DNA from: JAHEJE01 sp965216335
GTDB taxonomy: Bacteria > Pseudomonadota > Alphaproteobacteria > Rhizobiales > Aestuariivirgaceae
Direction of reading: 5' to 3'
Assembly: GCA_965216335.1 (NCBI GenBank)
Contig: OZ244154.1
Coordinates: forward strand, 434,001-498,000
DNA: 64,000 nucleotides
Below, one piece after another: positions 57,316 through 64,000 of this stretch (position 1 is its first letter; each line of letters starts with the position of its first letter). The position numbers and the translations under genes were made by a program. The notes under the pieces were generated by a model. The model did no database searches. It was given only the letters and a program-made list of their open reading frames with translations, and was not told the DNA's origin.

Positions 57316-59334
57316 ATGTTTGACAAGATACTGATCGCCAACCGCGGCGAGATCGCCTGCCGGGTCATCAAGACAGCGCGCAAGATGGGTATCGCCACGG
57401 TGGCGGTGTATTCCGATGCCGACGCCCGGGCATTGCATGTCGACATGGCCGACGAGGCGGTCCACATCGGACCGGCCGCAGCGGCACAGAGCTATCTGGT
57501 GATCGAGAAGATCATCGATGCCTGCAAACAGACGGGCGCCCAGGCCGTCCATCCCGGCTACGGTTTCCTGTCGGAGAACGCCAAGTTCGCGCATGCCCTG
57601 AAAGAAGCCGGCATCGTCTTCATCGGCCCTAATCCGCGCGCCATCGAGGCGATGGGCGACAAGATCGAATCGAAGAAGTTCGCCAACGACGCCAAGGTTT
57701 CGACAGTTCCCGGTTATCTCGGGGAAATCGCCGATGCCGATGAGGCGGTCAGGATCGCTGATGAGATCGGCTATCCGGTCATGATCAAGGCCTCGGCCGG
57801 CGGCGGTGGCAAGGGTATGCGCATCGCCAACGCCAAGGACGAAGTGGCCGAGGGCTTCCGCCTGGCGAAATCGGAGGCGAAATCCTCCTTCGGCGACGAC
57901 CGTGTGTTCATCGAGAAGTTCATTGTCAATCCGCGCCATGTTGAAATCCAGGTGCTTGGCGACAAGCACGGAAACGTCATCTACCTCGGCGAGCGCGAAT
58001 GCTCGATCCAGCGCCGCAACCAGAAGGTCATCGAGGAAGCACCGTCCCCGTTGCTCGACAAGAAGACCCGCAAGGCGATGGGCGAGCAGGCGGTTGCTCT
58101 GGCCACGGCGGTGGACTACGACACCGCCGGCACCGTCGAGTTCGTCGCCGGCCAGGACAGGTCGTTCTATTTCTTGGAGATGAACACCCGCCTGCAAGTC
58201 GAGCATCCAGTGACCGAGCTGATCACCGGCATCGATCTGGTCGAGCAGATGATCCGCTCGGCGGCCGGAGAAAAACTGTCGATCAAGCAAAAGGATGTGA
58301 AGCTCAACGGCTGGGCCATCGAAAGCCGCATCTACGCTGAGGACCCGTATCGTAACTTCATGCCGTCCACCGGACGCCTGGTGCGCTATCGCCCGCCGGC
58401 GGAAATGAGCCGCGACGGGGTTACACTGCGCAACGACACAGGTGTGTTCGAAGGCGGCGAGATTTCGGTCTACTACGACCCGATGATCGCCAAGCTTTGC
58501 ACCCACGCAACCGACAGGGACCAGGCCATCGCGGCAATGTCCGATGCCCTGGACAGCTTTGTCATCGAGGGCATCCAGCACAACGTGCCGTTTCTCGCCT
58601 CGATCATGGAAAACGCCAGATGGCAGAGCGGCAAACTCTCGACCAGCTTCATCGATGACGAGTACCCGGACGGCTTTGAGGGCACCGGCGCCGCCCGGCA
58701 TGTGTTTGATACCATCGCCGTCGTGGCGATCGCCCTCGATCACATCGAGAACAAGCGCAAACGCCTGATTTCCCATCAGATGAACGGCAAGGACGTCAGC
58801 GTTGCCACCGAACGCCATGTCCAACTAGGTGATGAGTGGTACGTCGCCCATGTCCGCGAGAGCACCCACACCTCTGTGCGCGTGGAGTTCGAGCGCGACG
58901 GCAAGGAAATACGTTTCGCCATTGATAGCGGATGGCATCCGGGTGAACCGGTGTGGCACGGCCGCATCAACGGCATCGCGCTGTCGCTGCAGGTGCGGCA
59001 TCGGATGAACGGTTACCGCCTTGGCCATCGCGGCGTCGAGCTCGATGCAGTTGTCTATTCGCCGCGCGAGGCCGAATTGGCCAAGCTCATGCCGGTCAAG
59101 TTGCCGCCCGACACCTCGCGCCAACTCCTGTGCCCGATGCCGGGGCTTGTGGTTTCAATCGAGGTCGAGACTGGTCAAAAGGTCCAAGCCGGCGAACAGT
59201 TGTGTGTTGTCGAGGCCATGAAGATGGAGAACGTCCTGCGCGCCGAGCGAAACGGCACGGTGGCCGCCATTCATGCCGGTCCCGGCGACAGCCTTGCAGT
59301 CGACGCCGTGATCATGGAGTTCGATCTGGATTGA
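57316..59334 (+). CDS. pccA: Propionyl-CoA carboxylase alpha subunit (biotin carboxylase + BCCP)
   Basis: 672 residues. Carboxylates propionyl-CoA to methylmalonyl-CoA with a beta subunit not present here. Starts MFDKILIANRGEIACRVI. Biotin carboxylase signatures: IKASAGGGGKGMRIAN, RECSIQRRNQKVIEEAPS, FLEMNTRLQVEHPVTELITG, IYAEDPYRNFMPSTGRL. The C-terminal biotinyl domain has VVEAMKMENVL. DYDTAGTVEFVAGQDRSFYF and the central BT domain resemble PCC rather than MCC alpha; the mccA gene elsewhere in the window is clearly different. The stop overlaps the VOC gene start (TGATG). Confidence 0.94.
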   Translation: MFDKILIANRGEIACRVIKTARKMGIATVAVYSDADARALHVDMADEAVHIGPAAAAQSYLVIEKIIDACKQTGAQAVHPGYGFLSENAKFAHALKEAGIVFIGPNPRAIEAMGDKIESKKFANDAKVSTVPGYLGEIADADEAVRIADEIGYPVMIKASAGGGGKGMRIANAKDEVAEGFRLAKSEAKSSFGDDRVFIEKFIVNPRHVEIQVLGDKHGNVIYLGERECSIQRRNQKVIEEAPSPLLDKKTRKAMGEQAVALATAVDYDTAGTVEFVAGQDRSFYFLEMNTRLQVEHPVTELITGIDLVEQMIRSAAGEKLSIKQKDVKLNGWAIESRIYAEDPYRNFMPSTGRLVRYRPPAEMSRDGVTLRNDTGVFEGGEISVYYDPMIAKLCTHATDRDQAIAAMSDALDSFVIEGIQHNVPFLASIMENARWQSGKLSTSFIDDEYPDGFEGTGAARHVFDTIAVVAIALDHIENKRKRLISHQMNGKDVSVATERHVQLGDEWYVAHVRESTHTSVRVEFERDGKEIRFAIDSGWHPGEPVWHGRINGIALSLQVRHRMNGYRLGHRGVELDAVVYSPREAELAKLMPVKLPPDTSRQLLCPMPGLVVSIEVETGQKVQAGEQLCVVEAMKMENVLRAERNGTVAAIHAGPGDSLAVDAVIMEFDLD

Positions 59335-59786
59335 TGTCCAAACCCGGCTTCAACATCCGTGCGCTGGGCGAAATCGCCATACGCTGCAGGGATTATGACC
59401 GGATGGCTGAGTTTTACAGAGGCGTTCTGGGACTGCAGCCCCTCGAAGGCGGTCACCGCGAGGGGATTACATTCTACCGGATCGCGGAAGGCCATGCCGG
59501 ACACACGGCCGTGCTGGCCTTGTTCAAAGCCGCTTCCGGCGAGACACCCGCCGCCGGTCCGGCATCAAGCCTGCATCACCTGGCCTTGACGCTTGACCGG
59601 AGTGAACAGGATGCAGCAATCGACCATTTCGAACGACTGGGCATTCAGTATCTCATCGAGGAATTCAGCTGGATCGGCTGGCGCGGTGTGTTCCTTGAGG
59701 ACCCGGACGGCAACACGGTCGAGCTGGTCGCCTATGATGCGACTTTGAGGGCCGGTGACAGCAATACCCATGCGCACGGTCGTTGA
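59334..59786 (+). CDS. VOC-family (glyoxalase/dioxygenase fold) protein
   Basis: 150 residues. Two beta-alpha-beta-beta-beta modules: IRALGEIAIRCRDYDRMAEFY (about 8-28), LHHLALTLDRSEQDAAIDHFE and FLEDPDGNTVELVAY with the C-terminal metal-ligand Glu. In propionate catabolism a VOC-type methylmalonyl-CoA epimerase is expected next to pccA, and this gene may be one, but the sequence looks more like a general glyoxalase/bleomycin resistance protein. The start overlaps the pccA stop, so they are coupled. Confidence 0.85.
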   Translation: MSKPGFNIRALGEIAIRCRDYDRMAEFYRGVLGLQPLEGGHREGITFYRIAEGHAGHTAVLALFKAASGETPAAGPASSLHHLALTLDRSEQDAAIDHFERLGIQYLIEEFSWIGWRGVFLEDPDGNTVELVAYDATLRAGDSNTHAHGR

Positions 59787-59817
59787 GTTAGACTAACTCG
59801 CCGACGGAAGACCGTCG
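59785..59817. repeat. Tandem hairpins after the VOC gene
   Basis: GAGTTAG-A-CTAACTC (59785-59799) overlaps the VOC stop codon; CGACGG (59802-59807) with CCGTCG (59812-59817) forms a second stem. Neither has a T-run. They may end or protect the pccA-VOC transcript. Confidence 0.5.
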
Positions 59818-59869
59818 TTACTGCAGCGCGGTACAACAGTCAGAAATTCAAACGCCAACACCGCCGGTG

Positions 59870-60154
59870 TCAGTAACCCGTCCCGCAGCGCTTCACCCAG
59901 TCCTTCTTCCACACCAGCTTGGCCTTTTCCGTGCTCCACACTTGCGTCCAGCGCGGCTTGATCGGGCAGTCGGCCGTTTTCGCCGTCTTGTTGTTGGTAT
60001 TCGCATGCGGCCGTGCCTGGTTGGCGGTTTCGGTGGCCTTGCTCTGTGAGGGTGTCATGAATGTCGCCTCAGCCTGCGTGGCTGCAGCAGCGGCAAAGAT
60101 CACGGCCAGAGCCAGAGCCGCGGTTGAGAGAAGGCGGCGTGTTCTGTGGTTCAT
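59870..60154 (-). CDS. Small exported Cys-containing protein of unknown function
   Basis: 94 residues. Signal peptide MNHRTRRLLSTAALALAVIF...ATQA (about 1-28). The mature ~65 residues start with a low-complexity TPSQSKATETANQARPHAN stretch, then ADCPIKPRWTQVWSTEKAKL and KKDWVKRCGTGY with two cysteines likely forming a disulfide. No family recognised. GGAGAG before the ATG supports it as a real gene. Monocistronic, convergent with the VOC gene. Confidence 0.7.
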   Translation of the reverse strand: MNHRTRRLLSTAALALAVIFAAAAATQAEATFMTPSQSKATETANQARPHANTNNKTAKTADCPIKPRWTQVWSTEKAKLVWKKDWVKRCGTGY

Positions 60155-60279
60155 TTGGATCTCTCCGGCCGTGGGCTTGCGGGCAAATGCGGTGATTCGA
60201 CGTCCAGCACCGCTCAACTTGGCCGCCTGTTTAGGCTGGCGAGCTTGAACTGAACCTGAGAGGGCTGTTCATCTGCGGT

Positions 60280-60969
60280 TCATGTTGGCGTGACTGGGCC
60301 AAACCGTCGTTCAAACGTCTGTTTGAGCACCAGATCGACATCCTGCATCGTTACCGGAAGTCCGAGATCGACCAGGCTGGTCACGCCGTGCTCGGAAATC
60401 CCGCACGGCACGATGCCGGAGAAATGCTCCAGATCGGGTTCGACATTCAGACTTATGCCGTGAAACGTCACCCAGCGCCGCACGCGAACGCCGATAGCCG
60501 CGATCTTGTCTTCGGTTCCGCGCGCCTGTTCGGGGCGCTGCACCCAGACCCCGACGCGTCCGGGCCGGATTTCGCCACGCACGTTGAACTGCGCCAGAGT
60601 ATCAATCAGCCAGCCTTCCAGCTCGGCTACAAACAGCCGCACATCCTGACGGCGTCTTTTCAGATCGAGCATCACATAGGCAACCCGCTGACCGGGGCCG
60701 TGATAGGTGTACTGGCCGCCGCGCCCGGTCCGGTGGACCGGAAACCGCCCCGGCGCCACGAGATCGGCCTCGCGCGCGCTCGTGCCCGCGGTATAGACCG
60801 GCGGGTGCTCGACCAGCCAAACCAGCTCCCGGGCTTTACCGGCAGCGATGGCATTCGCGGTCTTCTCCATTTGGTCGACCGCGCTTTGATAGTCCGTCAG
60901 ACCGGCACTGTGACGCCAGTCGACCGGATGCGGGCTGTAGAGAGTGCCGGGCAATTGATCATTCGACAT
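60280..60969 (-). CDS. lipB: Octanoyltransferase
   Basis: Transfers octanoate from acyl carrier protein to lipoyl domains, first step of lipoate synthesis. 229 residues from the ATG at 60969 (a GTG at 60996 is possible). Family signature [19 protein letters not shown] (about residue 80), catalytic Lys in [13 protein letters not shown] and acyl-thioester Cys in [14 protein letters not shown]. No lipA in the window. The 3' end is followed by a 125-base gap to the small exported gene. Confidence 0.96.
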   Translation of the reverse strand: MSNDQLPGTLYSPHPVDWRHSAGLTDYQSAVDQMEKTANAIAAGKARELVWLVEHPPVYTAGTSAREADLVAPGRFPVHRTGRGGQYTYHGPGQRVAYVMLDLKRRRQDVRLFVAELEGWLIDTLAQFNVRGEIRPGRVGVWVQRPEQARGTEDKIAAIGVRVRRWVTFHGISLNVEPDLEHFSGIVPCGISEHGVTSLVDLGLPVTMQDVDLVLKQTFERRFGPVTPT

Positions 60970-61103
60970 GGCGGCAGATACTTGTTGGTTTGCCACGGCT
61001 GCGTCAACAGCAATCGGCGATCCAGGGGCAGGGGGTCAGCTTCATGCTTGATTTGCCCGGTCGACGTTGTTAAACGGGTGCGCTGCTGAACAAAGCACGA
61101 TGT

Positions 61104-61190
61104 GCGGTCGTGGCGGAATTGGTAGACGCGCAGCGTTGAGGTCGCTGTGGGGTAACTCCCGTGGAAGTTCGAGTCTTCTCGACCGCACCA
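61104..61190 (+). tRNA. tRNA-Leu (GAG)
   Basis: Acceptor GCGGTCG pairs with CGACCGC, anticodon stem CAGCG/CGCTG with loop TTGAGGT (anticodon GAG, leucine), a long variable arm (TGGGGTAACTCCCG), T-arm with GTTCGAGTC and encoded CCA ending at 61190. 87 bases including CCA, typical of class II tRNA-Leu. Confidence 0.95.
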
Positions 61191-61200
61191 AATTCTTCTC

Positions 61201-61878
61201 TCAAAGTTCGGTGTTCACAGCCGGGTCTTCGGCTTCCTGCTCCTGGGCGACCTTGACGATGGCGCTGGCGAGGATGTCGGGGGTCTGGGCGCCGACGACG
61301 GCGTATTTGTTGCCGACGATGAAGGTCGGGACGCCGGTCACGCCCATCTTTTGCGCCAGTTCGATCTCGGCGCGGGTTTCGGCGACATCGGCGTCAGAAT
61401 TGAGCAACCGCTCGACAAGTTCCTTTTCCATGCCGACACTCCATGCCGCATCGATGAGGGTTTGTTTGTCCGTCAAGTCGGCCCCTTCGAGGAAGTAGAG
61501 CTGGAACAGCCGCTCCACCACATCGTCCTGCTGCCCGGTCGTTTGCGCCCAGCGAATGATCCGATGCGCGTTGAGCGTGTTCGGAGACCGGGTGATGGCG
61601 TCGAACTGGAATTCGATACCCTCGGCCTGACCTGCCGCCTTGATCGGATCGTAGACGTTTGTGACCCCGTCCGGACCACCGAACTTGCGCTCGAGATATT
61701 CCTGGCGGTCCATGCCGTCTTCCGGAATTGTCGCATCGAGCAGGTAGGGCCGCCAGCGCACGTCCGTTGCGAAATCACGGGTTGCCGCCAGGGCCTTTTC
61801 CAGCCGGCGTTTGCCGATGTAGCACCACGGACACATGACATCGGAAATGACGTCGAGCGGGATGGAGGACAGGGTCAC
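61201..61878 (-). CDS. FrnE-like DsbA-family oxidoreductase
   Basis: 225 residues from a GTG at 61878 with GGAGAC 5-10 bases upstream (a longer reading to 61938 lacks a site). Thioredoxin-fold DsbA superfamily, cytoplasmic FrnE branch: IPLDVISDVMCPWCYIGKRR holds the CPWC active site; RWRPYLLD, LNAHRIIRWAQ and MGVTGVPTFIVGNKYAVVGAQ (cis-Pro TGVPT) are diagnostic. FrnE-type proteins act as disulfide isomerases in oxidative stress. It ends 10 bases after the tRNA-Leu 3' end on the opposite strand. Confidence 0.93.
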   Translation of the reverse strand: MTLSSIPLDVISDVMCPWCYIGKRRLEKALAATRDFATDVRWRPYLLDATIPEDGMDRQEYLERKFGGPDGVTNVYDPIKAAGQAEGIEFQFDAITRSPNTLNAHRIIRWAQTTGQQDDVVERLFQLYFLEGADLTDKQTLIDAAWSVGMEKELVERLLNSDADVAETRAEIELAQKMGVTGVPTFIVGNKYAVVGAQTPDILASAIVKVAQEQEAEDPAVNTEL

Positions 61879-61968
61879 GGCGGGTCTCCAAACTGAATAG
61901 GTACGGCGGAATGTGGACGCTGAAGGCGGCACGATCAAGCCGCAACCTGTTCAGTTCGTCGTGAATTG

Positions 61969-63762
61969 CTACTTCTCGTACCAGGCTGTCGGAACCTGAA
62001 AGCCGTACAGCGACGGTATTTCGGGATGGCGGATGTGCGACCATCGGCCGATCCACTGGCCGGACGGGTGGTACAGCGGGATCATGTAGACACCGGCGAG
62101 CAGCAACCGGTCCAGAGCGCGAGCCGCATCCACGAACCGGGCCTGGTCGCCGGCGTTCAGGAGTTCGGCAATCACCGCGTCGATCTGCGCAGACCTGGCA
62201 CCCATGTAGTTGCGGCTGCCCTGCTGGTCCGCCGCCGCGCTGCCCCAGTAGAACGCCTGCTCGTTGCCGGGCGACAACGAATTGAACCAGGTGAATTGCA
62301 GCATGTCGAAGTCGAAGGTCTGAAGCCGGCGCTGATACTGCGAGGAATCGATGAGGCGGATATCCATGGTGATGCCGATCTGGCGCAATGTGCGCTGAAA
62401 GTGCAGGGCGATGCGCTCCTGAGCCCGCGTGGCGGCATTGAGCACGAAGGCGAACGGCTCGCCGGTGGTGTTGCGCACCAGCCTGCCGTCGCGCTGGCGC
62501 CAACCGGCCTGGCGCAACAGATCAAGGGCGATGCGCAGGTTTTCCCGGTCTCTGCCGCTGCCGTCACTGACCGGAATCCGGTAGCTGCCATTTATGATTT
62601 CCGCGGGAAGCTCCGCCCCGATGCGTTGCAGCAACGCCCGTTCACCCGCCCCCGCCGGATGTCCGATGGCGCTGAGCGCTGAACCGGAGAAATACCCTTG
62701 CGTCCGCTCGAACAGGCCGTGAAACAGGTTCGCGTTGGCCCATTCGAAGTCGAACGCATGCAGCAGCGCCTGGCGCACGCGGACATCGGAAAAGATCTCC
62801 CGCCGGGTGTTGAACACCAGCCCGGCGGCAGGCGCCGGCTGTGCCGTCCTGACGGTCTCCTTGATGAAGCGGCCATCGTCGACCGCCGGGAAATCGTAAG
62901 CCGTGGCCCATCGCACCGGATTGGATTCCTCGCGTACATCGACCAGGCCCTTCTTCAGAGCCTCGAACGCCGACTGGTCGTCGCGGTAGAAATCGATCAC
63001 CAGCTCGTTGAAGTTCCAGCGCCCGCGCGAAACCGCAAGGTCGCGCCCCCAGTAATCCGGGTTCCGCCTGAAGGAAATTTGCCGGCCCGGCCGTATCCTG
63101 TCCACGATGTACGGTCCGCTGCCGACCAACGGGTCCAGCGTCGTGGTCTCGAATTCGCGATCTTTGAAGAAATGTTCCGGCAGCACCGGCATCAGGCCGA
63201 CGATCAGCACAAGTTCACGGTCAGCCCCGTCCAGATGCAGTTCAACGGTGTGATCATCGGGGGCTTCTGCCCTGGCGATCTTGCCGTAATAAGCACGATG
63301 GTTCGGCCGGCCATGGGTGCGCAGAGTGTCGATGGAGAACAGCACATCGCGCGAAGTCACGGGCACGCCGTCGGAAAACCGGGCCTCGGGGTGCAGATGA
63401 AACACCACCTTGCGCCGATCCTCGGTGACGTTGATCGATCGGGCAATCAGACCGTACAACGCGAACGGCTCTGCGCGGTTGCGTGTCATCAGGCTCTCGA
63501 ACACGAACTGGCGCATGGCACCGACCCGCTGGCCCTTGATGATGAATGGATTGAGATTGTCGAAACTGCCGGTCACGGCCAGCCGCAGCCGGCCGCCCTC
63601 CGGTGCTTCTGGGTTGGCATAGGGCAGATGAGTGAAGCCGGCCGGCAGCCGCGGTTCACCGTGCATGGCAATGCCATGGCGCGGCTCAGCGTGAGCCGGC
63701 AGGCCGGTTATTGCCAGCACTGCGATCAGGATCGCGCGAATACGGACCGGAAGGCACAGCAT
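61969..63762 (-). CDS. Extracellular solute-binding protein family 5, YejA-like
   Basis: 597 residues. Periplasmic component of an oligopeptide ABC transporter (YejABEF-like). Signal peptide about 1-25 (PVRIRAILIAVLAITGLPAHA). FTHLPYANPEAPEGGRLRL and GSFDNLNPFIIKGQ are hallmark YejA N-terminal motifs; ARFSDGVPVTSRDVLFSIDTL and FRRNPDYWGRDLAVSRGRWN follow. The permease and ATPase genes are not in the window and would be expected downstream (before 61969) if present, but the FrnE gene is there instead, so this is an orphan binding protein or the operon is split. Confidence 0.93.
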   Translation of the reverse strand: MLCLPVRIRAILIAVLAITGLPAHAEPRHGIAMHGEPRLPAGFTHLPYANPEAPEGGRLRLAVTGSFDNLNPFIIKGQRVGAMRQFVFESLMTRNRAEPFALYGLIARSINVTEDRRKVVFHLHPEARFSDGVPVTSRDVLFSIDTLRTHGRPNHRAYYGKIARAEAPDDHTVELHLDGADRELVLIVGLMPVLPEHFFKDREFETTTLDPLVGSGPYIVDRIRPGRQISFRRNPDYWGRDLAVSRGRWNFNELVIDFYRDDQSAFEALKKGLVDVREESNPVRWATAYDFPAVDDGRFIKETVRTAQPAPAAGLVFNTRREIFSDVRVRQALLHAFDFEWANANLFHGLFERTQGYFSGSALSAIGHPAGAGERALLQRIGAELPAEIINGSYRIPVSDGSGRDRENLRIALDLLRQAGWRQRDGRLVRNTTGEPFAFVLNAATRAQERIALHFQRTLRQIGITMDIRLIDSSQYQRRLQTFDFDMLQFTWFNSLSPGNEQAFYWGSAAADQQGSRNYMGARSAQIDAVIAELLNAGDQARFVDAARALDRLLLAGVYMIPLYHPSGQWIGRWSHIRHPEIPSLYGFQVPTAWYEK

Positions 63763-63832
63763 GCCTTCAGTCTATGTCTGATTCGAGGCGGTATTGCAGC
63801 GCCGGCAGACGGCCGCGTTGGTTCCGCAGACC

Positions 63833-64000
63833 CTAGTGCGCGGCTTCCCGGTCGATGATGTACAGGCCGCGCCGGGCATCGAACTGGCCGAAGAACTCGC
63901 CAACCTGCGGATGGCGCACCGGCTCGCCGGTCTCGTCGGCCAGCAGGTTCTGTTCCGAGACATAGGCGACATACTCTGTTTCCTCGTTCTCGGCGAACAG
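63833..64000 (-). CDS. C-terminal fragment of an unidentified protein (cut by window edge)
   Basis: The reverse strand is open from the right edge to a TAG at 63833-63835, 55 residues. The visible end reads ...LFAENEETEYVAYVSEQNLL, then ADETGEPVRHPQVGEFFGQF and DARRGLYIIDREAAH. It is acidic and has coding-like composition. I do not recognise the family from this fragment. It is in the same orientation as the YejA-like gene, 70 bases upstream of its start. Confidence 0.6.
   Translation of the reverse strand: MFAENEETEYVAYVSEQNLLADETGEPVRHPQVGEFFGQFDARRGLYIIDREAAH

Noticed and set aside
57199..58824. In-frame extension of the cyclase reading frame across the antisense strand of pccA
   Set aside because: The residues upstream of 57198 show no family similarity, and the opposite strand encodes a fully conserved biotin carboxylase. 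A good ribosome site supports the start at 57198.

Overview
The window is a chromosomal segment of an alphaproteobacterium, most likely a member of the Hyphomicrobiales (Rhizobiales) or a close relative. The evidence is GC-rich coding sequence, an EipB-type periplasmic protein, CpdR, a phasin, a DUF1489 protein, the order clpS-clpA, the block coaD-cyclophilin-cyclophilin-queA-tgt, GAAC-N7-GAAC LexA boxes, and encoded CCA ends on the tRNAs. I cannot name a genus. Nearly all of the sequence is coding. There are 60 protein genes (two cut by the window edges), two tRNA genes, no rRNA, no CRISPR array, no intact transposase and no phage module.

Region 1-12.7 kb holds genome maintenance and housekeeping genes: a LysR regulator (cut at the left edge), a GGDEF/EAL protein, uvrA, an SDR oxidoreductase, recQ, a cysteine-cluster protein coupled to a RidA protein, ssb with two adjacent LexA-type boxes, two small exported proteins and a CDF cation transporter. 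Region 12.9-20.4 kb is gyrA, a LysE-type exporter, coaD, two cyclophilins, queA and tgt. Region 20.4-23.5 kb is a short accessory patch: a KpsS-like capsule protein, a PhyH-type dioxygenase and a membrane methyltransferase. Region 23.6-34.7 kb carries leucine/isovalerate catabolism (ivd, mccB, mccA). It is interrupted by an ECF sigma factor with a von Willebrand protein, an RraA-rhodanese-lyase operon, and an Mrr-type restriction endonuclease lying between the two methylcrotonyl-CoA carboxylase subunits.

Region 34.7-43.3 kb has dodecin, DUF1489, panC, an Lrp-type regulator divergent from bifunctional putA, a VWA/DnaJ pair and a D,D-carboxypeptidase with a SPOR domain. Region 43.6-52.3 kb has a phasin with a strong promoter and a PhaR-like site, clpS-clpA, azlC-azlD, a HIT/FemAB-like/GDPD/RidA cluster and eipB. 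Region 52.3-64 kb has a Rieske oxygenase operon with two SDRs, tRNA-Val, cpdR, a class III nucleotide cyclase, pccA with a VOC protein, lipB, tRNA-Leu, a FrnE-like thioredoxin-fold protein and a YejA-like binding protein.

The most unusual signal lies between genes. Three short non-coding elements (891-1158, 10454-10622, 51090-51356) each have near-perfect 32-33 bp terminal inverted repeats that begin G(A/G)GCCT and sit at TA or CTAG sites. They share almost no internal sequence but have elaborate internal fold-back structure. Two are almost the same length (268 and 267 bp) and both enclose two side-by-side hairpins. They look like non-autonomous elements of one mobilising system, and one supplies the last base of the ssb stop codon. 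Other points worth checking are the LexA boxes at ssb and near uvrA, a tgt that lacks the usual zinc-binding cysteines, and a 16-bp perfect palindrome upstream of mccB.
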